Shown: positions 15,876 to 25,016, numbered from the stretch's first letter. The stretch is DNA of 64,000 nt from Deltaproteobacteria bacterium (GCA_016875395.1 VGRF01000001.1:221921-285920), one strand, 5' to 3'. Translations and numbers: made by a program. The notes: generated by a model not told the origin, from the sequence alone.

Positions 15876-18104
15876 GTGGCCTCTCGGAGCCCCGATCGAG
15901 TGAGGCAGCCCCGCACAACCTCCGAGGTCGTCCTCATAGGCGGAGGCCACGCGCACGTGCAGGTGCTGCGCGCGTGGGCGATGCGGCCGGTGGCGGGCGC
16001 GCGGCTCAGCGTCGTCCTCGATCGCGCGGAGGCGCTGTACTCGGGGATGGTGCCGGGGCTCGTCGCGGGTGATTACGGCGCGAGCGAGTGCGAGATCGAC
16101 GTGGTGCCGCTCGCGCGGCGCGCGGGCGCGCGCGTGATCCTCGCGGCGGCGACTGCGGTGGACGCGAAGGCGCAGCGCATCGCGCTCGCGGGACGCGCCG
16201 CGATCGCGTACGACGTCGCGAGCCTCGACGTGGGATCGAGCGTGCGCGGGCTCGAGCTGCCCGGCGTGCGCGAGCACGCGCTCGCGACGCGGCCGATTCG
16301 CGACTTCGTGGATCGCCTCGATCGCGCGCTGGCAGGTGCGCGCGAGCGCGCACGAGCGCGCGGCGAGGCGGCGCTTCGCATCGTGGTCGTGGGCGGCGGA
16401 GCGGCGGGCGTCGAGCTCGCGTTCACGGTGGAGGCGCGGCTGCGCGCGGGCGGGAATCGCGCCGAAGTCACGATCGCGAGCGACGGCGCGGAGGTGTTGC
16501 CCGGCGCGTCGGGGGCGCTGCGGCGCCGCGCGCTCGCGGAGGCGGCGCGGCGCGGCATCGCGCTGCGGGTCGGCATGCGCGTCGCGTGCGTGAGCGAAGC
16601 CGGCATCGAACTCGAGAGTGGCGACGAGATCGCGTGTGACCTCGCGATCTGGGCGACCGGCGCGGCACCGGTGCCTGTCGTTACGGCGAGCGCGCTGCCC
16701 ACGGACGAGCGCGGCTTCGTGCGCGTGAGGGACACGCTGCAGGTCGATGGGTACGACGGGCTGTTTGCGGTGGGCGACTGCGCTTCGCTCGCGAGCGCGC
16801 CGTGGCTGCCGAAAGCGGGCGTCTACGCCGTGCGCGAGGGGCCCGTGCTCGCCGACAACCTGCGCCTCGCGCTGAGCCGCGAGCCGCTGCGCGAGTACCG
16901 GCCGCAGCGGGACTTTCTCGCGCTGCTGAACCTCGGCGAACGCCGCGCACTCGGCGGCAAGTGGGGCACGGCGTTCGCGGGCAAACGCGTATGGCGGCTC
17001 AAGGACGCGATCGACCGCCGCTTCATGCGCCGCTTCCAGGTGTTAGGGGCGGACGGCGCGCCGACGCTCGAGTTCCCGCCGATGCCCGAGAGCGAGGCGA
17101 TGCAGTGCGGCGGCTGCGCGGCGAAGGTGTCCGTGCGCGGTCTCGCGGAGATGCTCGCGGCGCTGCCGCCCGCACCGCCGGATGCGCGCGTGCTGCTCGG
17201 CCTGGATGCGCGCGACGACGCCGCGGCCGTGCGCACCGCGCGCGGCGACACGCTCGTGGTCACGGTGGACGGCTTTCGCGCGTTCTCGCAGGACGCGTGG
17301 CTCGTCGGCCGCGTCGCGGCGCTGAACGCGGTCTCGGACGTGTACGCGAAGGGCGGCACACCGCGGCACGCGCTGTGCTGGGTGACGGTGCCCGAAGGCG
17401 GCAGTGAGCGCGCGCTCGGCGAGGTGTTAGGGGGCGTGCGCGCGGGGCTCGACGAGCTCGGCGTGTCGCTGATCGGGGGGCACTCGACGCTCGGTCCCGA
17501 GCTCGCCGTCGGCCTCGCGGTGTTAGGGGATCTCGCGGACGGCGAGACGCCGCTCACGAAGGCCGGCCTCGAGCCGGGCGACCTGCTCGTGCTGACGAAG
17601 CCGCTCGGCACCGGGATCGTGCTCGCGGCCGACATGCGCGGGCTCGCGCGCGGCGCTTGGGTGCAGGCCGCGCATGCCTCGATGCTGCGCCCGAACGCAG
17701 CCGCAGCGTGGGTCGCGCGCCGCTTCGCGCGCGCGTGCACGGACATCTCGGGCTTCGGCCTCGCGGGCCACCTCGGCGAGATGCTCGCCGCGAGCGGCGC
17801 CGGCATCGCAGCGCAGCTCGACGCAAAAGCGCTGCCCGCGCTGCCAGGCGCACGCGAGCTGCTCGCGCGCGGCATGCGCAGCACCTACGCCGCGCAGGCG
17901 GCGGAGGCCGCGCCGCCGCTGCTCGGCGGCGACGCGATCGCCCACGCGCTGCTGTGCGACCCGCAGACGAGCGGCGGGCTGCTGTTCGCGGTGAAACCCG
18001 AGCGCGCCGCCGACGCGATCGCAGCACTTCGCGACGCAGGCGACACGGAAGCGGACGCGATCGGACGCGTCGTAACGGGAGCGGGCGCGATCGAGCTCGT
18101 GTAG
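15876..18104 (+). CDS. selD: Fusion of pyridine-nucleotide oxidoreductase and selenophosphate synthetase SelD
   Basis: 742 residues. The first ~350 form an FAD/NAD(P)-binding oxidoreductase (NDH-2-like) with VLIGGGHAH (residues 20-27), a second VVVGGGAAGVE and the FAD-binding FAVGDCA. From about residue 405 comes SelD, which makes selenophosphate from selenide and ATP: its active site is QCGGCAAKV with Cys414 at the position that is Sec or Cys in the family and Lys417, followed by DARDDAAAV and GGHSTLGPELAVG metal/ATP motifs. The fusion, known in other bacteria, may deliver reduced selenium directly. ATG 15876 abuts the repeat; GTG 15900 is an alternative start. No selA, selB or tRNA-Sec is visible here. 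Confidence 0.92.
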   Translation: MASRSPDRVRQPRTTSEVVLIGGGHAHVQVLRAWAMRPVAGARLSVVLDRAEALYSGMVPGLVAGDYGASECEIDVVPLARRAGARVILAAATAVDAKAQRIALAGRAAIAYDVASLDVGSSVRGLELPGVREHALATRPIRDFVDRLDRALAGARERARARGEAALRIVVVGGGAAGVELAFTVEARLRAGGNRAEVTIASDGAEVLPGASGALRRRALAEAARRGIALRVGMRVACVSEAGIELESGDEIACDLAIWATGAAPVPVVTASALPTDERGFVRVRDTLQVDGYDGLFAVGDCASLASAPWLPKAGVYAVREGPVLADNLRLALSREPLREYRPQRDFLALLNLGERRALGGKWGTAFAGKRVWRLKDAIDRRFMRRFQVLGADGAPTLEFPPMPESEAMQCGGCAAKVSVRGLAEMLAALPPAPPDARVLLGLDARDDAAAVRTARGDTLVVTVDGFRAFSQDAWLVGRVAALNAVSDVYAKGGTPRHALCWVTVPEGGSERALGEVLGGVRAGLDELGVSLIGGHSTLGPELAVGLAVLGDLADGETPLTKAGLEPGDLLVLTKPLGTGIVLAADMRGLARGAWVQAAHASMLRPNAAAAWVARRFARACTDISGFGLAGHLGEMLAASGAGIAAQLDAKALPALPGARELLARGMRSTYAAQAAEAAPPLLGGDAIAHALLCDPQTSGGLLFAVKPERAADAIAALRDAGDTEADAIGRVVTGAGAIELV

Positions 18105-18167
18105 CGAGGAGGAATCGAGGATCCGGCGTCTGACGCCAAGTTGGCGATTCGCCCCGCGAGTGTGCCC

Positions 18168-19370
18168 TCACACCACCGCGCCGCTCGCCCGCAGCGCCGC
18201 CAGCTGCGCGTCGCCCTTGCCCAGCTCGCGCAGCACCTCGTCGCTGTGTTGGCCGCGCGTTGGCGCCATCCAGCGCGGCGACCACGGCGTGCCCGCGAAG
18301 TCGGCAGGCGTCGCCGGGAAGGTCGTCGTCGTGCCGTCGTCGGGCACCTCCACGAAGCCGCCGGCGGCGCGCGCCTGCGCATCGGCGATCACCTCCTCGA
18401 GGTCCTGCACCGGCGCCCACCACATGTCCTCGATGGCGTCGAAGATCTCTGCCCACTCCGCGCGCGTTCGCTTCGCGAACTCGGCGTCGAGCAGCGCGAT
18501 CAACACCTCTGCGTTCTTGGCGCGATCGCGCGGCGTCGCGAAGCGCGCGTCGTCGATCCACTCGGGGTGGCCCGCGGCGCGGCACAGCGGCGGCCAGTGG
18601 CGGTCGGCCTCGAGTCCCACGACCCAGAACCACTTCCCGTCCTTGGCCTGGTAGTTGTTGATGCAGGGGTTGCCCATCGACTTGCGGCGCGCCACCGCGA
18701 GGCCGGTGCCGAGGCGCAGCGCCGTCGCGAGGTCGAACGAGAGCGTGTACATGCCCTGCCGCAAGAGCGACGTGCTGACGAGTTGGCCCTTGCCGCTCTG
18801 CGCGCGCGACACGAGCGCCGCGCAGATCGCGCCTGCGAGCACCATGCCCGTGCCGTGGTCGCCCATGCCGCCGCGCTGAAACGGCGGGTGCGAGCCCGGC
18901 TGCGTGAGCATGTGCGCGATGCCCGAGCGCGCCCAGAAGCCGCTGATGTCGTACGCGGCTTTGTCCTTCTCCGGACCCTCGGTGCCGTAGCCCGTGATGA
19001 GGCCGTAGACGAGCCGCGGGTGTTTCGCGCACAGCGCCGCGGCGTCGAGGCCGAGCCGCGCGAGCGCCGCGGGCCGCACGTTCGTGACGAACACGTCGGC
19101 GCGCGCGATCAGCTCTTCGGCGAGCGCGCGGCCCTCGGCGCGCGCGAGGTCGATGCCGATCGAGCGCTTGCTGCGGTTGTCCATCTCGAACGGCGGGTTG
19201 AAGGGGAGATCGCCGCCGAGCATGAACTGGAACAGCCGCGCAGGATCGCCGAGGCCCGGCGGTTCGATCTTCACGACGTCGGCGCCCCAGTCCGCGAGGA
19301 TGCCGCCCGCCGCGGGCCCCGCGATCCACACCCCGAGCTCGACGACGCGAATCCCTGCGAGCGGTCCCAT
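18168..19370 (-). CDS. CaiB/BaiF family (class III) CoA-transferase
   Basis: 400 residues. Class III CoA transferases move CoA between carboxylic acids via an aspartyl-CoA intermediate. Family blocks: MGPLAGIRVVELG, GGILADWGADVVKIEPP, NRSKRSIGIDLA, YGLITGYGTEGPEKDKAAYD with the likely catalytic Asp141, and GQLVSTSLL. Length is typical for a single-domain member. The ATG at 19370 follows a GGAGAAG site. It is convergent with the SelD fusion (63 bp between stops) and divergent from the lipoate ligase-like gene. The acyl substrate is unknown. Confidence 0.9.
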   Translation of the reverse strand: MGPLAGIRVVELGVWIAGPAAGGILADWGADVVKIEPPGLGDPARLFQFMLGGDLPFNPPFEMDNRSKRSIGIDLARAEGRALAEELIARADVFVTNVRPAALARLGLDAAALCAKHPRLVYGLITGYGTEGPEKDKAAYDISGFWARSGIAHMLTQPGSHPPFQRGGMGDHGTGMVLAGAICAALVSRAQSGKGQLVSTSLLRQGMYTLSFDLATALRLGTGLAVARRKSMGNPCINNYQAKDGKWFWVVGLEADRHWPPLCRAAGHPEWIDDARFATPRDRAKNAEVLIALLDAEFAKRTRAEWAEIFDAIEDMWWAPVQDLEEVIADAQARAAGGFVEVPDDGTTTTFPATPADFAGTPWSPRWMAPTRGQHSDEVLRELGKGDAQLAALRASGAVV

Positions 19371-19424
19371 GCGCGGCTTCTCCTTCGTGCGCGACGGCGC
19401 GGCGCACGACGGTATCGCCCGCCG

Positions 19425-19472
19425 TGCGACAAATCGGCCCGGCCGGATCGTCTCACCCGCAGCTCGCCTAGC
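19425..19472. repeat. Dispersed GC-rich palindromic repeat, copy B1
   Basis: In the gap between two divergent genes. Contains GCGACAAATCGGCCCGGCCG followed by (G/A)-rich linker, CGTCTC and CTCGCCTA. The same string and order of short blocks recurs at 23937-23982. The CGGCCCGGCCG core is an inverted repeat. It may be a REP-like element or a regulatory site; it sits in the only promoter space available to the two flanking genes. Confidence 0.6.
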
Positions 19473-19496
19473 CTGCCGCTCTCCGGAGCCGCTGCC

Positions 19497-20255
19497 TTGT
19501 CTCGCGTGATCTCGCTCTACACCGAGTCGTTTGCCGATCGCCCCGCGTTCGACACGGGCGTGTCGCGCGCGCTGCTGCACGCCGCGGCGCGCGGCGAGGC
19601 GCGCGAGTCACTGCGCCTCCACGTGCCGCCCGACGTCGTCGCGTTCTCGGTGCTCGATCGCGCGCGCCCCGGTTTTCGCGAAGCGGTGGCTGCGGCGCGC
19701 GGGCAGGGCTGGGAGGCTGTGCTGCGCCTCGCGGGCGGGCGCGCGGCGGTGTTTCACGCGGAGACGGTTGCGTTCGCTTGGTGCATTCCCGATCCCGAGC
19801 CGCGCGGGTCGATCGCGAAGCGCTTCGACTGGATCGCGGCGGCGGTCGCTCGGGCGCTCGAGTCATTAGGGGTCGACGCGCGCGTCGGCGCGGTGCCGGG
19901 CGAGTACTGCCCCGGCGATCACAGCGTCAACGCGCGCGGCGCGGTGAAGCTGATGGGCGTGGGCCAGCGGCTCGTGAAGAACGCGGCGCACGTGGGTGGC
20001 GTGATCGTCGTGCGGCACGCGGCGCGCGTGCGCGACGTGCTGGTGCCGGTCTACGACGCGATGGGCGTCGCGTGGAGGCCCGAGACGACGGGCGCGGTCG
20101 AGGACGAGGCGCCCGGCGTCACGCGGAGCGAAGTCGCCGCTGCGCTAGAGCGCGAGTTCGCGCGCGAGGCGGAGCTCGCGCCCGATGCGCTCCGAGCGAG
20201 TTGGCTCGCAGAGGCGGAGCAGCTCGCGAGCGAGCACGCGATCGAGGCGAGCTAG
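19497..20255 (+). CDS. Lipoate/biotin protein ligase family (LplA-like)
   Basis: 252 residues from TTG 19497, which is best placed 8 bp after a GGAG; GTG 19506 is an alternative. Motifs of the BPL/LplA fold: RLAGGRAAVFHAETVAFAWCI (the RxGGR-x-VxH equivalent), then GVDARVGAVPGEYCPGDHSVNARGAVKLMGVGQRLVKNA, where the Lys of KLMG is the conserved ligand-binding lysine. Such enzymes attach lipoate or octanoate to E2 or H proteins, or act as amidotransferases. The H in the GG-x-H segment and the K are kept, so activity is plausible. No lipA or lipB is nearby. Confidence 0.8.
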   Translation: MSRVISLYTESFADRPAFDTGVSRALLHAAARGEARESLRLHVPPDVVAFSVLDRARPGFREAVAAARGQGWEAVLRLAGGRAAVFHAETVAFAWCIPDPEPRGSIAKRFDWIAAAVARALESLGVDARVGAVPGEYCPGDHSVNARGAVKLMGVGQRLVKNAAHVGGVIVVRHAARVRDVLVPVYDAMGVAWRPETTGAVEDEAPGVTRSEVAAALEREFAREAELAPDALRASWLAEAEQLASEHAIEAS

Positions 20256-20749
20256 TGCCGAGCGCGGCCGAGCCGTCGGAGCGCTGCGATTCCGCCTGCA
20301 ATGCCCGGGGCGCCGAGGCAGAGCGCAGTTCCGAGGAGGGCCATCAGCCCGTACGCCCAGATCGTGGGGTCGCGCCAGTTTTCAGGGTCGATCGCGAGAC
20401 TCGAAATCGCCTCGGGAACGCCCCACGCGATGCCGCTCACCGCGAAGTAGGCGCCCACGCCCACGAGCGCGAGCCGCGCCGGATCGGCGTCATCGTGTTG
20501 GAGGCTCGGTTCAGCGGGCGCGCCGCGCGCGAAACTCGCCAGCCGCCGTGCGCCGACAAACGTCAGCCCTCCGAGAAAAAGAGCGCCCGCGAGCGGAGCG
20601 ATCGGCCACGCCAGCCTGCGCAAGTCGAGGTCATCCTCCGAATCCGCCAGCAGTTGCGACAACACCCCGACGAACTCGAGAAGCGCGTCCAGCGAAACGT
20701 AGAGTCCGACGGCTGCGATCAATCCCGACGCGAAGTCGCGTGCGCTCAC
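20252..20749 (-). CDS. Hypothetical membrane protein
   Basis: 165 residues with four hydrophobic stretches (around 8-30, 47-68, 92-110 and 135-158), separated by charged loops (LLADSEDDLDLRR, SLQHDDADP). No family recognised. It is likely an inner-membrane protein. Its stop overlaps the convergent lipoate ligase-like gene by a CTAG, and its start lies 4 bp after the SDR stop on the same strand, so it is probably co-transcribed with that SDR. Confidence 0.65.
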   Translation of the reverse strand: MSARDFASGLIAAVGLYVSLDALLEFVGVLSQLLADSEDDLDLRRLAWPIAPLAGALFLGGLTFVGARRLASFARGAPAEPSLQHDDADPARLALVGVGAYFAVSGIAWGVPEAISSLAIDPENWRDPTIWAYGLMALLGTALCLGAPGIAGGIAALRRLGRARH

Positions 20750-20753
20750 GCGT

Positions 20754-21668
20754 TCACCCCTTCGGCGCGAGCTTGCGCACCACGGCGGCCTTTCCGGTGC
20801 TGCCCCAATCGAGTCCGACGAAGTCGAAGTGCTGCGCGATGTCGTCGCGCGCAGTCGGCTTGCGGCGGCGCACGAGCGACGGGCCCGCGGCGGTGAGGCC
20901 GCCGTCGACGACCAGCGCTTCGCCCGTCACGAACTCGCTCTCGTCGCTCGCGAGGAAGAGCGCGGCGTTCGCGATGTGCTCACCGCGGCCGTGCGCCGGC
21001 CACGGCTGAAAGCGCTCGAGGCGGGTCTTCGCGCTCTCCTCGTCGCCGCGGTGGATGAGCGGAGTGAGGATGCCGCCGGGGCAGATCGCGTTGACACGGA
21101 CGCGCAGCGGCGCGAGCTCGAGCGCGGCCGCGCGCGACAAGTTGATCACGGCGGCCTTGCAGGCGGAATAACAAGCGGGGCCGGCGCCGCCGGAAAGGCC
21201 CGCGACCGACGCGGTGTTGATGATCGAGCCGCCGAGCCCGGTCGCCTTCATCGCGCGGCCCGCGTGCTTGATGCCGAGGAAGACGCCGCGCAGCAGCACC
21301 GCGCAGGTCGCATCCCAGTCGTCGACTTCGGTGTCGAGCAGGCTGCCGAGCGCGCCGCCGATGCCGGCGTTGTTGAACATGCAGTCGAGCCCGCCGAACT
21401 CGAGCGCGCGCTCGACGGCGGCGGCGACATCGTCTTCATCCGCGACGTTCGTGCGCACGAACGTGATCCGCTTCGCCGCGCCGAGCTTCGCCGCGAGCTC
21501 GAGCGTCTCCTTGCCCGTGCCCTCGTTCATGTCCGCGATCACGACGCACGCGCCCTCTTCGAGAAAGCGCAGCGCGGTCGCGCGGCCCATGCCGCTCGCG
21601 CCGCCCGTGATGAGGGCGACCTTGTCTGCGAGCCGGCCAGTGGGTTTCCGCGGCGACTTCTTCGGCAT
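20754..21668 (-). CDS. Short-chain dehydrogenase/reductase (SDR)
   Basis: 304 residues. Classical SDR: cofactor motif TGGASGMGRAT, Asp of IADMNEG (suggesting NAD(H) preference), NNAGIGG, catalytic Ser in NTASVAG, and YSACK catalytic Tyr-Lys. After the PGGILTPLI block it has a C-terminal extension of about 45 residues. The ATG at 21668 has a well spaced GGGAGA; an ATG two codons upstream is too close to it. It is the first gene of a pair with the membrane protein at 20252. Substrate unknown. Confidence 0.9.
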   Translation of the reverse strand: MPKKSPRKPTGRLADKVALITGGASGMGRATALRFLEEGACVVIADMNEGTGKETLELAAKLGAAKRITFVRTNVADEDDVAAAVERALEFGGLDCMFNNAGIGGALGSLLDTEVDDWDATCAVLLRGVFLGIKHAGRAMKATGLGGSIINTASVAGLSGGAGPACYSACKAAVINLSRAAALELAPLRVRVNAICPGGILTPLIHRGDEESAKTRLERFQPWPAHGRGEHIANAALFLASDESEFVTGEALVVDGGLTAAGPSLVRRRKPTARDDIAQHFDFVGLDWGSTGKAAVVRKLAPKG

Positions 21669-21704
21669 GAGCATTCTCCCGCGCGTCTCGGCGCGAGGAA
21701 AACG

Positions 21705-23825
21705 CTAGTGCAGCGCCGCCCTCGCTCGCTGCGAGTGCGGTCCGCGCTCGCGCCAGAGTCGCTCCGCTTCGGGCGCCGGAACGGGGCGGCTGAACAGGAA
21801 GCCTTGCGCCTCCTCGCAGCCCCAGATGCCGACGAGCTCGCGCTCGGATTCCTGCTCGACGCCCTCGGCGACGACGCGCAGCCAGAGCGCCTTCGCCATC
21901 GCCACGATCGAGGCCGTGAGCGCCGCGGCGTCTTCGCGCGTCGCGATCTCGCGCACGAACTCGCGGTCGATCTTCACGATCTGCACGGGCAGCCTGCGCA
22001 GATAGGAGAGCGAGGAGAAGCCCGTGCCGAAGTCGTCGAGCGCGAGCTCGATGCCGAGCTCGCGAAGGGCCTTCAGCTCGCGAATCGCGCGCTCGGGGTC
22101 GTCGAGCAGCGCGGTCTCGGTGATCTCGATGCCGAGCGCATGCGCGGGAGCGCCGCTTTCCCGTAACAACTCTGCGACTCGCGCGGCGAGGCCCTCGCGG
22201 CGCAGCTGCTGCGGCGAGACGTTCACCGCGATCGGCACGTCGCCGAGCCCGGCGTCGCGCCAGGCGACGATCTGCCGGCAGGCTTCGCGCATCACCCAGT
22301 CGCCGAGCCGGCCGACCAGGCCGCTCTCTTCGGCGATCGGCACGAACTCTCCCGGCGCGAGCATTCCGAGCTCGGGCTCGTCCCAGCGCACGAGCCCCTC
22401 GAAGCCCGTAATCACTCCGTTGTCGAGTGCGAGCTTCGGCTGGTAGTGCAGCACGAGCTCGCCGCGCTCGATGGCAGTGCGCAACCGGCTCGCGAGCGTG
22501 AAGCGGCGCAGCGTGGCGGCACTCGTCTCGGCGCTGTGCGCTTGCACGCGCGGGCCGCCGCGGCGCGCCTGTGCGAGCGCGCGCTCGCCGGCGCGCAGCA
22601 GCGCCTCGGCGTCGCCGCCATCGTGCGGAAAGCGCGCGACGCCGGCGCACGTGGAGAGGTAGACCTCGTGACCGCCGACGCGGAACGGCGCGTCGAGCAG
22701 CGCGAGTGCGCGCTCGCCGCTGGCGTGCGCCGCTTCCGCGCTGGCGGGGCTGGATGAGACCAGCGCGAAGCTCGCCTCATCGACGAGTGCGACGAAGCCC
22801 TCGAGATTGCCCGTGAGGCGTCGCGCGGCTTCGCGTCGCAGCTCGGCCGCAGCATTCGCGCCGAGCGTCTCGGCGATGCGCTCGCTCCCATCGAGCCCGA
22901 GCGCGACGAGCGAGATCTCGCCCTGCGTCTCGCGCGCGCTCGCGATCGAGCGTTCGAGCGCCCGCAGCAAGCTCGCGCGATTCGGCAGCGAGGTGGCGAC
23001 ATCGTGGTCGGCGAGGAACTGGGCGCGCGTCTCCGATCGACGCCATGCGCTCACGTCCTGAACGACGCCTTCGAGCGCGACGGGCTCGCCGTCTTCGCTC
23101 AAGGCGAGGCGCATGCGGTAGCGGAGCGCGCGCGCGTCTGCGCCGCTCGTCGCGAGCAGCAGCTCGCCGCCCACGACGCGCCCGCTGCGCAGGCACTCGC
23201 GCATGTTCGCCTCGAGCGACTCGCGTTCCGCCTCCGCGATCGCGGGCAGCACGCCGCGCGCCGTCCCCAACAAGCGCCACAGCTCTGCGCCGCCGGAGAG
23301 CGCGCGCATCTCCAGCGCGAAGCGCCAGCTCGCGAGCCGCGCGAGATCCTGCGCGTCGCGCAGCCGCGCCTCACTCGCGAGCAGTGCCGCACGGTCGCGG
23401 TGCGCGCGCAACAGGAAGCGCGCGCGGTGCACGAGCGCCGCGAGCGGCTCGCTCTTGCGCGCGAAGTCCGAAGCGCCGGCGTCGAAGGCGCGCGCGAGAG
23501 TGTCACCCGCGTCGCTGCCCGTGAGCAGAATGATCGGCAGATCTCGGCCGCTCGGCTGCGCGCGCAGCTGCTCGCACAGCTCGATGCCGTCCGCGTCGGG
23601 TAAGCCGAGATCGAGCACCGCGAGATCAGGCGCGCGATCCGCGAACGCACTCAGCGCCTCGCGGGCCGAGCCGACGGCGGTGACCGAGAGCCCGTCGCGC
23701 TCGAGCAGGCGCGCGAGCGCGCGGCGAATGCCCGCGTCGTCGTCGACCACGAGCACACGCGCGCGCTTCTGCGCCGCGTCTGCGCCCTCACGAACCGGCG
23801 TTTCCCGCTTCCAAGCCGTTGCCAT
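21705..23825 (-). CDS. Response regulator with PAS, degenerate GGDEF and EAL domains (cyclic-di-GMP phosphodiesterase)
   Basis: 706 residues. Receiver domain (about 20-140) with acidic VVDDD, phospho-acceptor in AVLDLGLP and KSE lysine; PAS-like region (~160-290); GGDEF-like region (~300-440) in which the active-site loop reads LVDEASFALVSS instead of GGDEF, so cyclase activity should be lost; EAL domain (~460-700) with EGLVRW, NVSPQQL, EITETALLDD, DDFGTGFSSL, KIDREFV and VAEGVEQ, the residues needed for Mg-dependent hydrolysis of c-di-GMP. It should therefore lower c-di-GMP when phosphorylated by an unlinked histidine kinase. Start at ATG 23825. Confidence 0.92.
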   Translation of the reverse strand: MATAWKRETPVREGADAAQKRARVLVVDDDAGIRRALARLLERDGLSVTAVGSAREALSAFADRAPDLAVLDLGLPDADGIELCEQLRAQPSGRDLPIILLTGSDAGDTLARAFDAGASDFARKSEPLAALVHRARFLLRAHRDRAALLASEARLRDAQDLARLASWRFALEMRALSGGAELWRLLGTARGVLPAIAEAERESLEANMRECLRSGRVVGGELLLATSGADARALRYRMRLALSEDGEPVALEGVVQDVSAWRRSETRAQFLADHDVATSLPNRASLLRALERSIASARETQGEISLVALGLDGSERIAETLGANAAAELRREAARRLTGNLEGFVALVDEASFALVSSSPASAEAAHASGERALALLDAPFRVGGHEVYLSTCAGVARFPHDGGDAEALLRAGERALAQARRGGPRVQAHSAETSAATLRRFTLASRLRTAIERGELVLHYQPKLALDNGVITGFEGLVRWDEPELGMLAPGEFVPIAEESGLVGRLGDWVMREACRQIVAWRDAGLGDVPIAVNVSPQQLRREGLAARVAELLRESGAPAHALGIEITETALLDDPERAIRELKALRELGIELALDDFGTGFSSLSYLRRLPVQIVKIDREFVREIATREDAAALTASIVAMAKALWLRVVAEGVEQESERELVGIWGCEEAQGFLFSRPVPAPEAERLWRERGPHSQRARAALH

Positions 23826-23871
23826 TGCGAAGCTTTTCGGGCGGGCGCAGGCCGAGCTTGAGGGCAGGGCG

Positions 23872-23982
23872 ATCACTTCGGCCGGGCCAAAACGAGCGGG
23901 GAGTGACAAACCGGCCGGGCCAAAATGACCGGCCGATGCGACAAATCGGCCCGGCCGAAACGTCTCGTCGCTCGCCTACTCC
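23872..23982. repeat. GC-rich palindromic repeat array, copy B2
   Basis: The 150 bp gap between the EAL gene and the epimerase holds three spaced copies of a CGGCCGGGCC / GGCCCGGCCG core: TTCGGCCGGGCCAAAACGAG, ACAAACCGGCCGGGCCAAAA and ACAAATCGGCCCGGCCGAAA (the last inverted), followed by CGTCTC and CTCGCCTAC as in copy B1 at 19425. The alternating orientation gives several possible hairpins. It resembles REP/BIME-type intergenic clusters. Confidence 0.65.
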
Positions 23983-25016
23983 CCGAGCCGCCCCGCCAGC
24001 TTTCGCGGGATGTGGCCGGCGCGCGCGAGCCAGCGGATCGTGTCGGCGTACGTCTCCGCCACCGGCCGGAAGCGCAGTCCGAGCTCGCGGGTGGTGCGGC
24101 TCGCGTCGACGCCGGGCCACTGCGTCGCGAACACCATCGCGTCGAGCGTGAACGGGAACGAGAAGTCGACGACGCGCTTCACCACGTCGCCGATGCGCCC
24201 TAGCGTGCGCATGCGCTTGCCGGAGATCGCGACGCGCATGCGGAACTTGCGCCCCGTCACGCGCTCGATCACAGCGTAGTTCTCGGCCCAGCTCATCATC
24301 GGACCCGCGGCGGCGTAGCGATGCAGGCCGTCCGGCAGCTCGAGCAGCTTCACGTGGAGGGCCGCGACATCGCGCACGTCGACCGGCTGGAAGCCGCCCC
24401 CGGTGTCGATCGCGCTCTGCGCGATCCAAGCGCGCATCGCGTTGTTGCCGTCTGTCAGGCCCGGATCGTCGGGGCCGATGATGCCGGCGGGATACGAGAT
24501 GCGGATCGGCGCACCCGCTTCCTGCAGCCGTCGCACCGCGATCTCGCCGTCCACCTTCGACTGCGAGTACGCGCTCGCAGCCGGCACGATCGGGCTCTCA
24601 GGTGTTAGGGGCGCGGGGCCCGGCTTGAAGAACACCGACAGGCTCGACACGTACACGATGCGGGGCACGCCGCGCTTCGCCGCGCCGCCCACCACGCGCT
24701 CCACACCCGCAGCGTTCGTCTCGAGCACGCGCGCCGCCATCTTGCGTCGCAGATCCACCAGGGCTGCGACGTGCACGACGGCGTCGCAGCCGCGCATCGC
24801 CTCGGCGACGGAGCTGTCGTCGACCACGTCCCCTAACACCAGGTCGCTCGGCATGAAGGCGTCGCTCGCGAAGACTCGCTTCACCTTTTCGCGATCGCGC
24901 ACGAGCAGCCGCACCTCGTGCCCCGCAGCAACCAGCGCACGCACCGTGTGCGAGCCGGTGAAGCCCGTTCCGCCTGTGACCATCACGCGCAATTGCAGCA
25001 CCTCGAAGCCCGGCAT
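23976..25016 (-). CDS. NAD-dependent epimerase/dehydratase (extended SDR)
   Basis: 346 residues. Extended-SDR cofactor motif VTGGTGFTG near the N-terminus, Asp of VLGDVVDD, VVHVAALVDL, and catalytic Tyr-Lys in SAYSQSKVDGE with upstream YVSSLS. It resembles dihydroflavonol-reductase or 3-beta-hydroxysteroid-dehydrogenase-like members, which reduce or oxidise carbonyls on varied substrates. The PAGIIGPDDPGLTDG block supports the family. Start is uncertain: ATG 25016 has no clear ribosome binding site, and ATG 24983 would begin right at the Rossmann strand. Divergent from the zinc dehydrogenase at 25092. Confidence 0.88.
   Translation of the reverse strand: MPGFEVLQLRVMVTGGTGFTGSHTVRALVAAGHEVRLLVRDREKVKRVFASDAFMPSDLVLGDVVDDSSVAEAMRGCDAVVHVAALVDLRRKMAARVLETNAAGVERVVGGAAKRGVPRIVYVSSLSVFFKPGPAPLTPESPIVPAASAYSQSKVDGEIAVRRLQEAGAPIRISYPAGIIGPDDPGLTDGNNAMRAWIAQSAIDTGGGFQPVDVRDVAALHVKLLELPDGLHRYAAAGPMMSWAENYAVIERVTGRKFRMRVAISGKRMRTLGRIGDVVKRVVDFSFPFTLDAMVFATQWPGVDASRTTRELGLRFRPVAETYADTIRWLARAGHIPRKLAGRLGE

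Noticed and set aside
15470-16072. Short frames across the A1 and A2 palindromes coding similar Arg/Ser-rich peptides
   Set aside because: The similarity between peptides comes from the repeated DNA. They lack ribosome binding sites and domains, and run in several frames at once.
18105-18167. Bidirectional terminator between the SelD fusion and the CoA-transferase
   Set aside because: GGCGT-CTG-ACGCC at about 18126 forms only a 5-bp stem and is not followed by a T-run on either strand; too weak to call.
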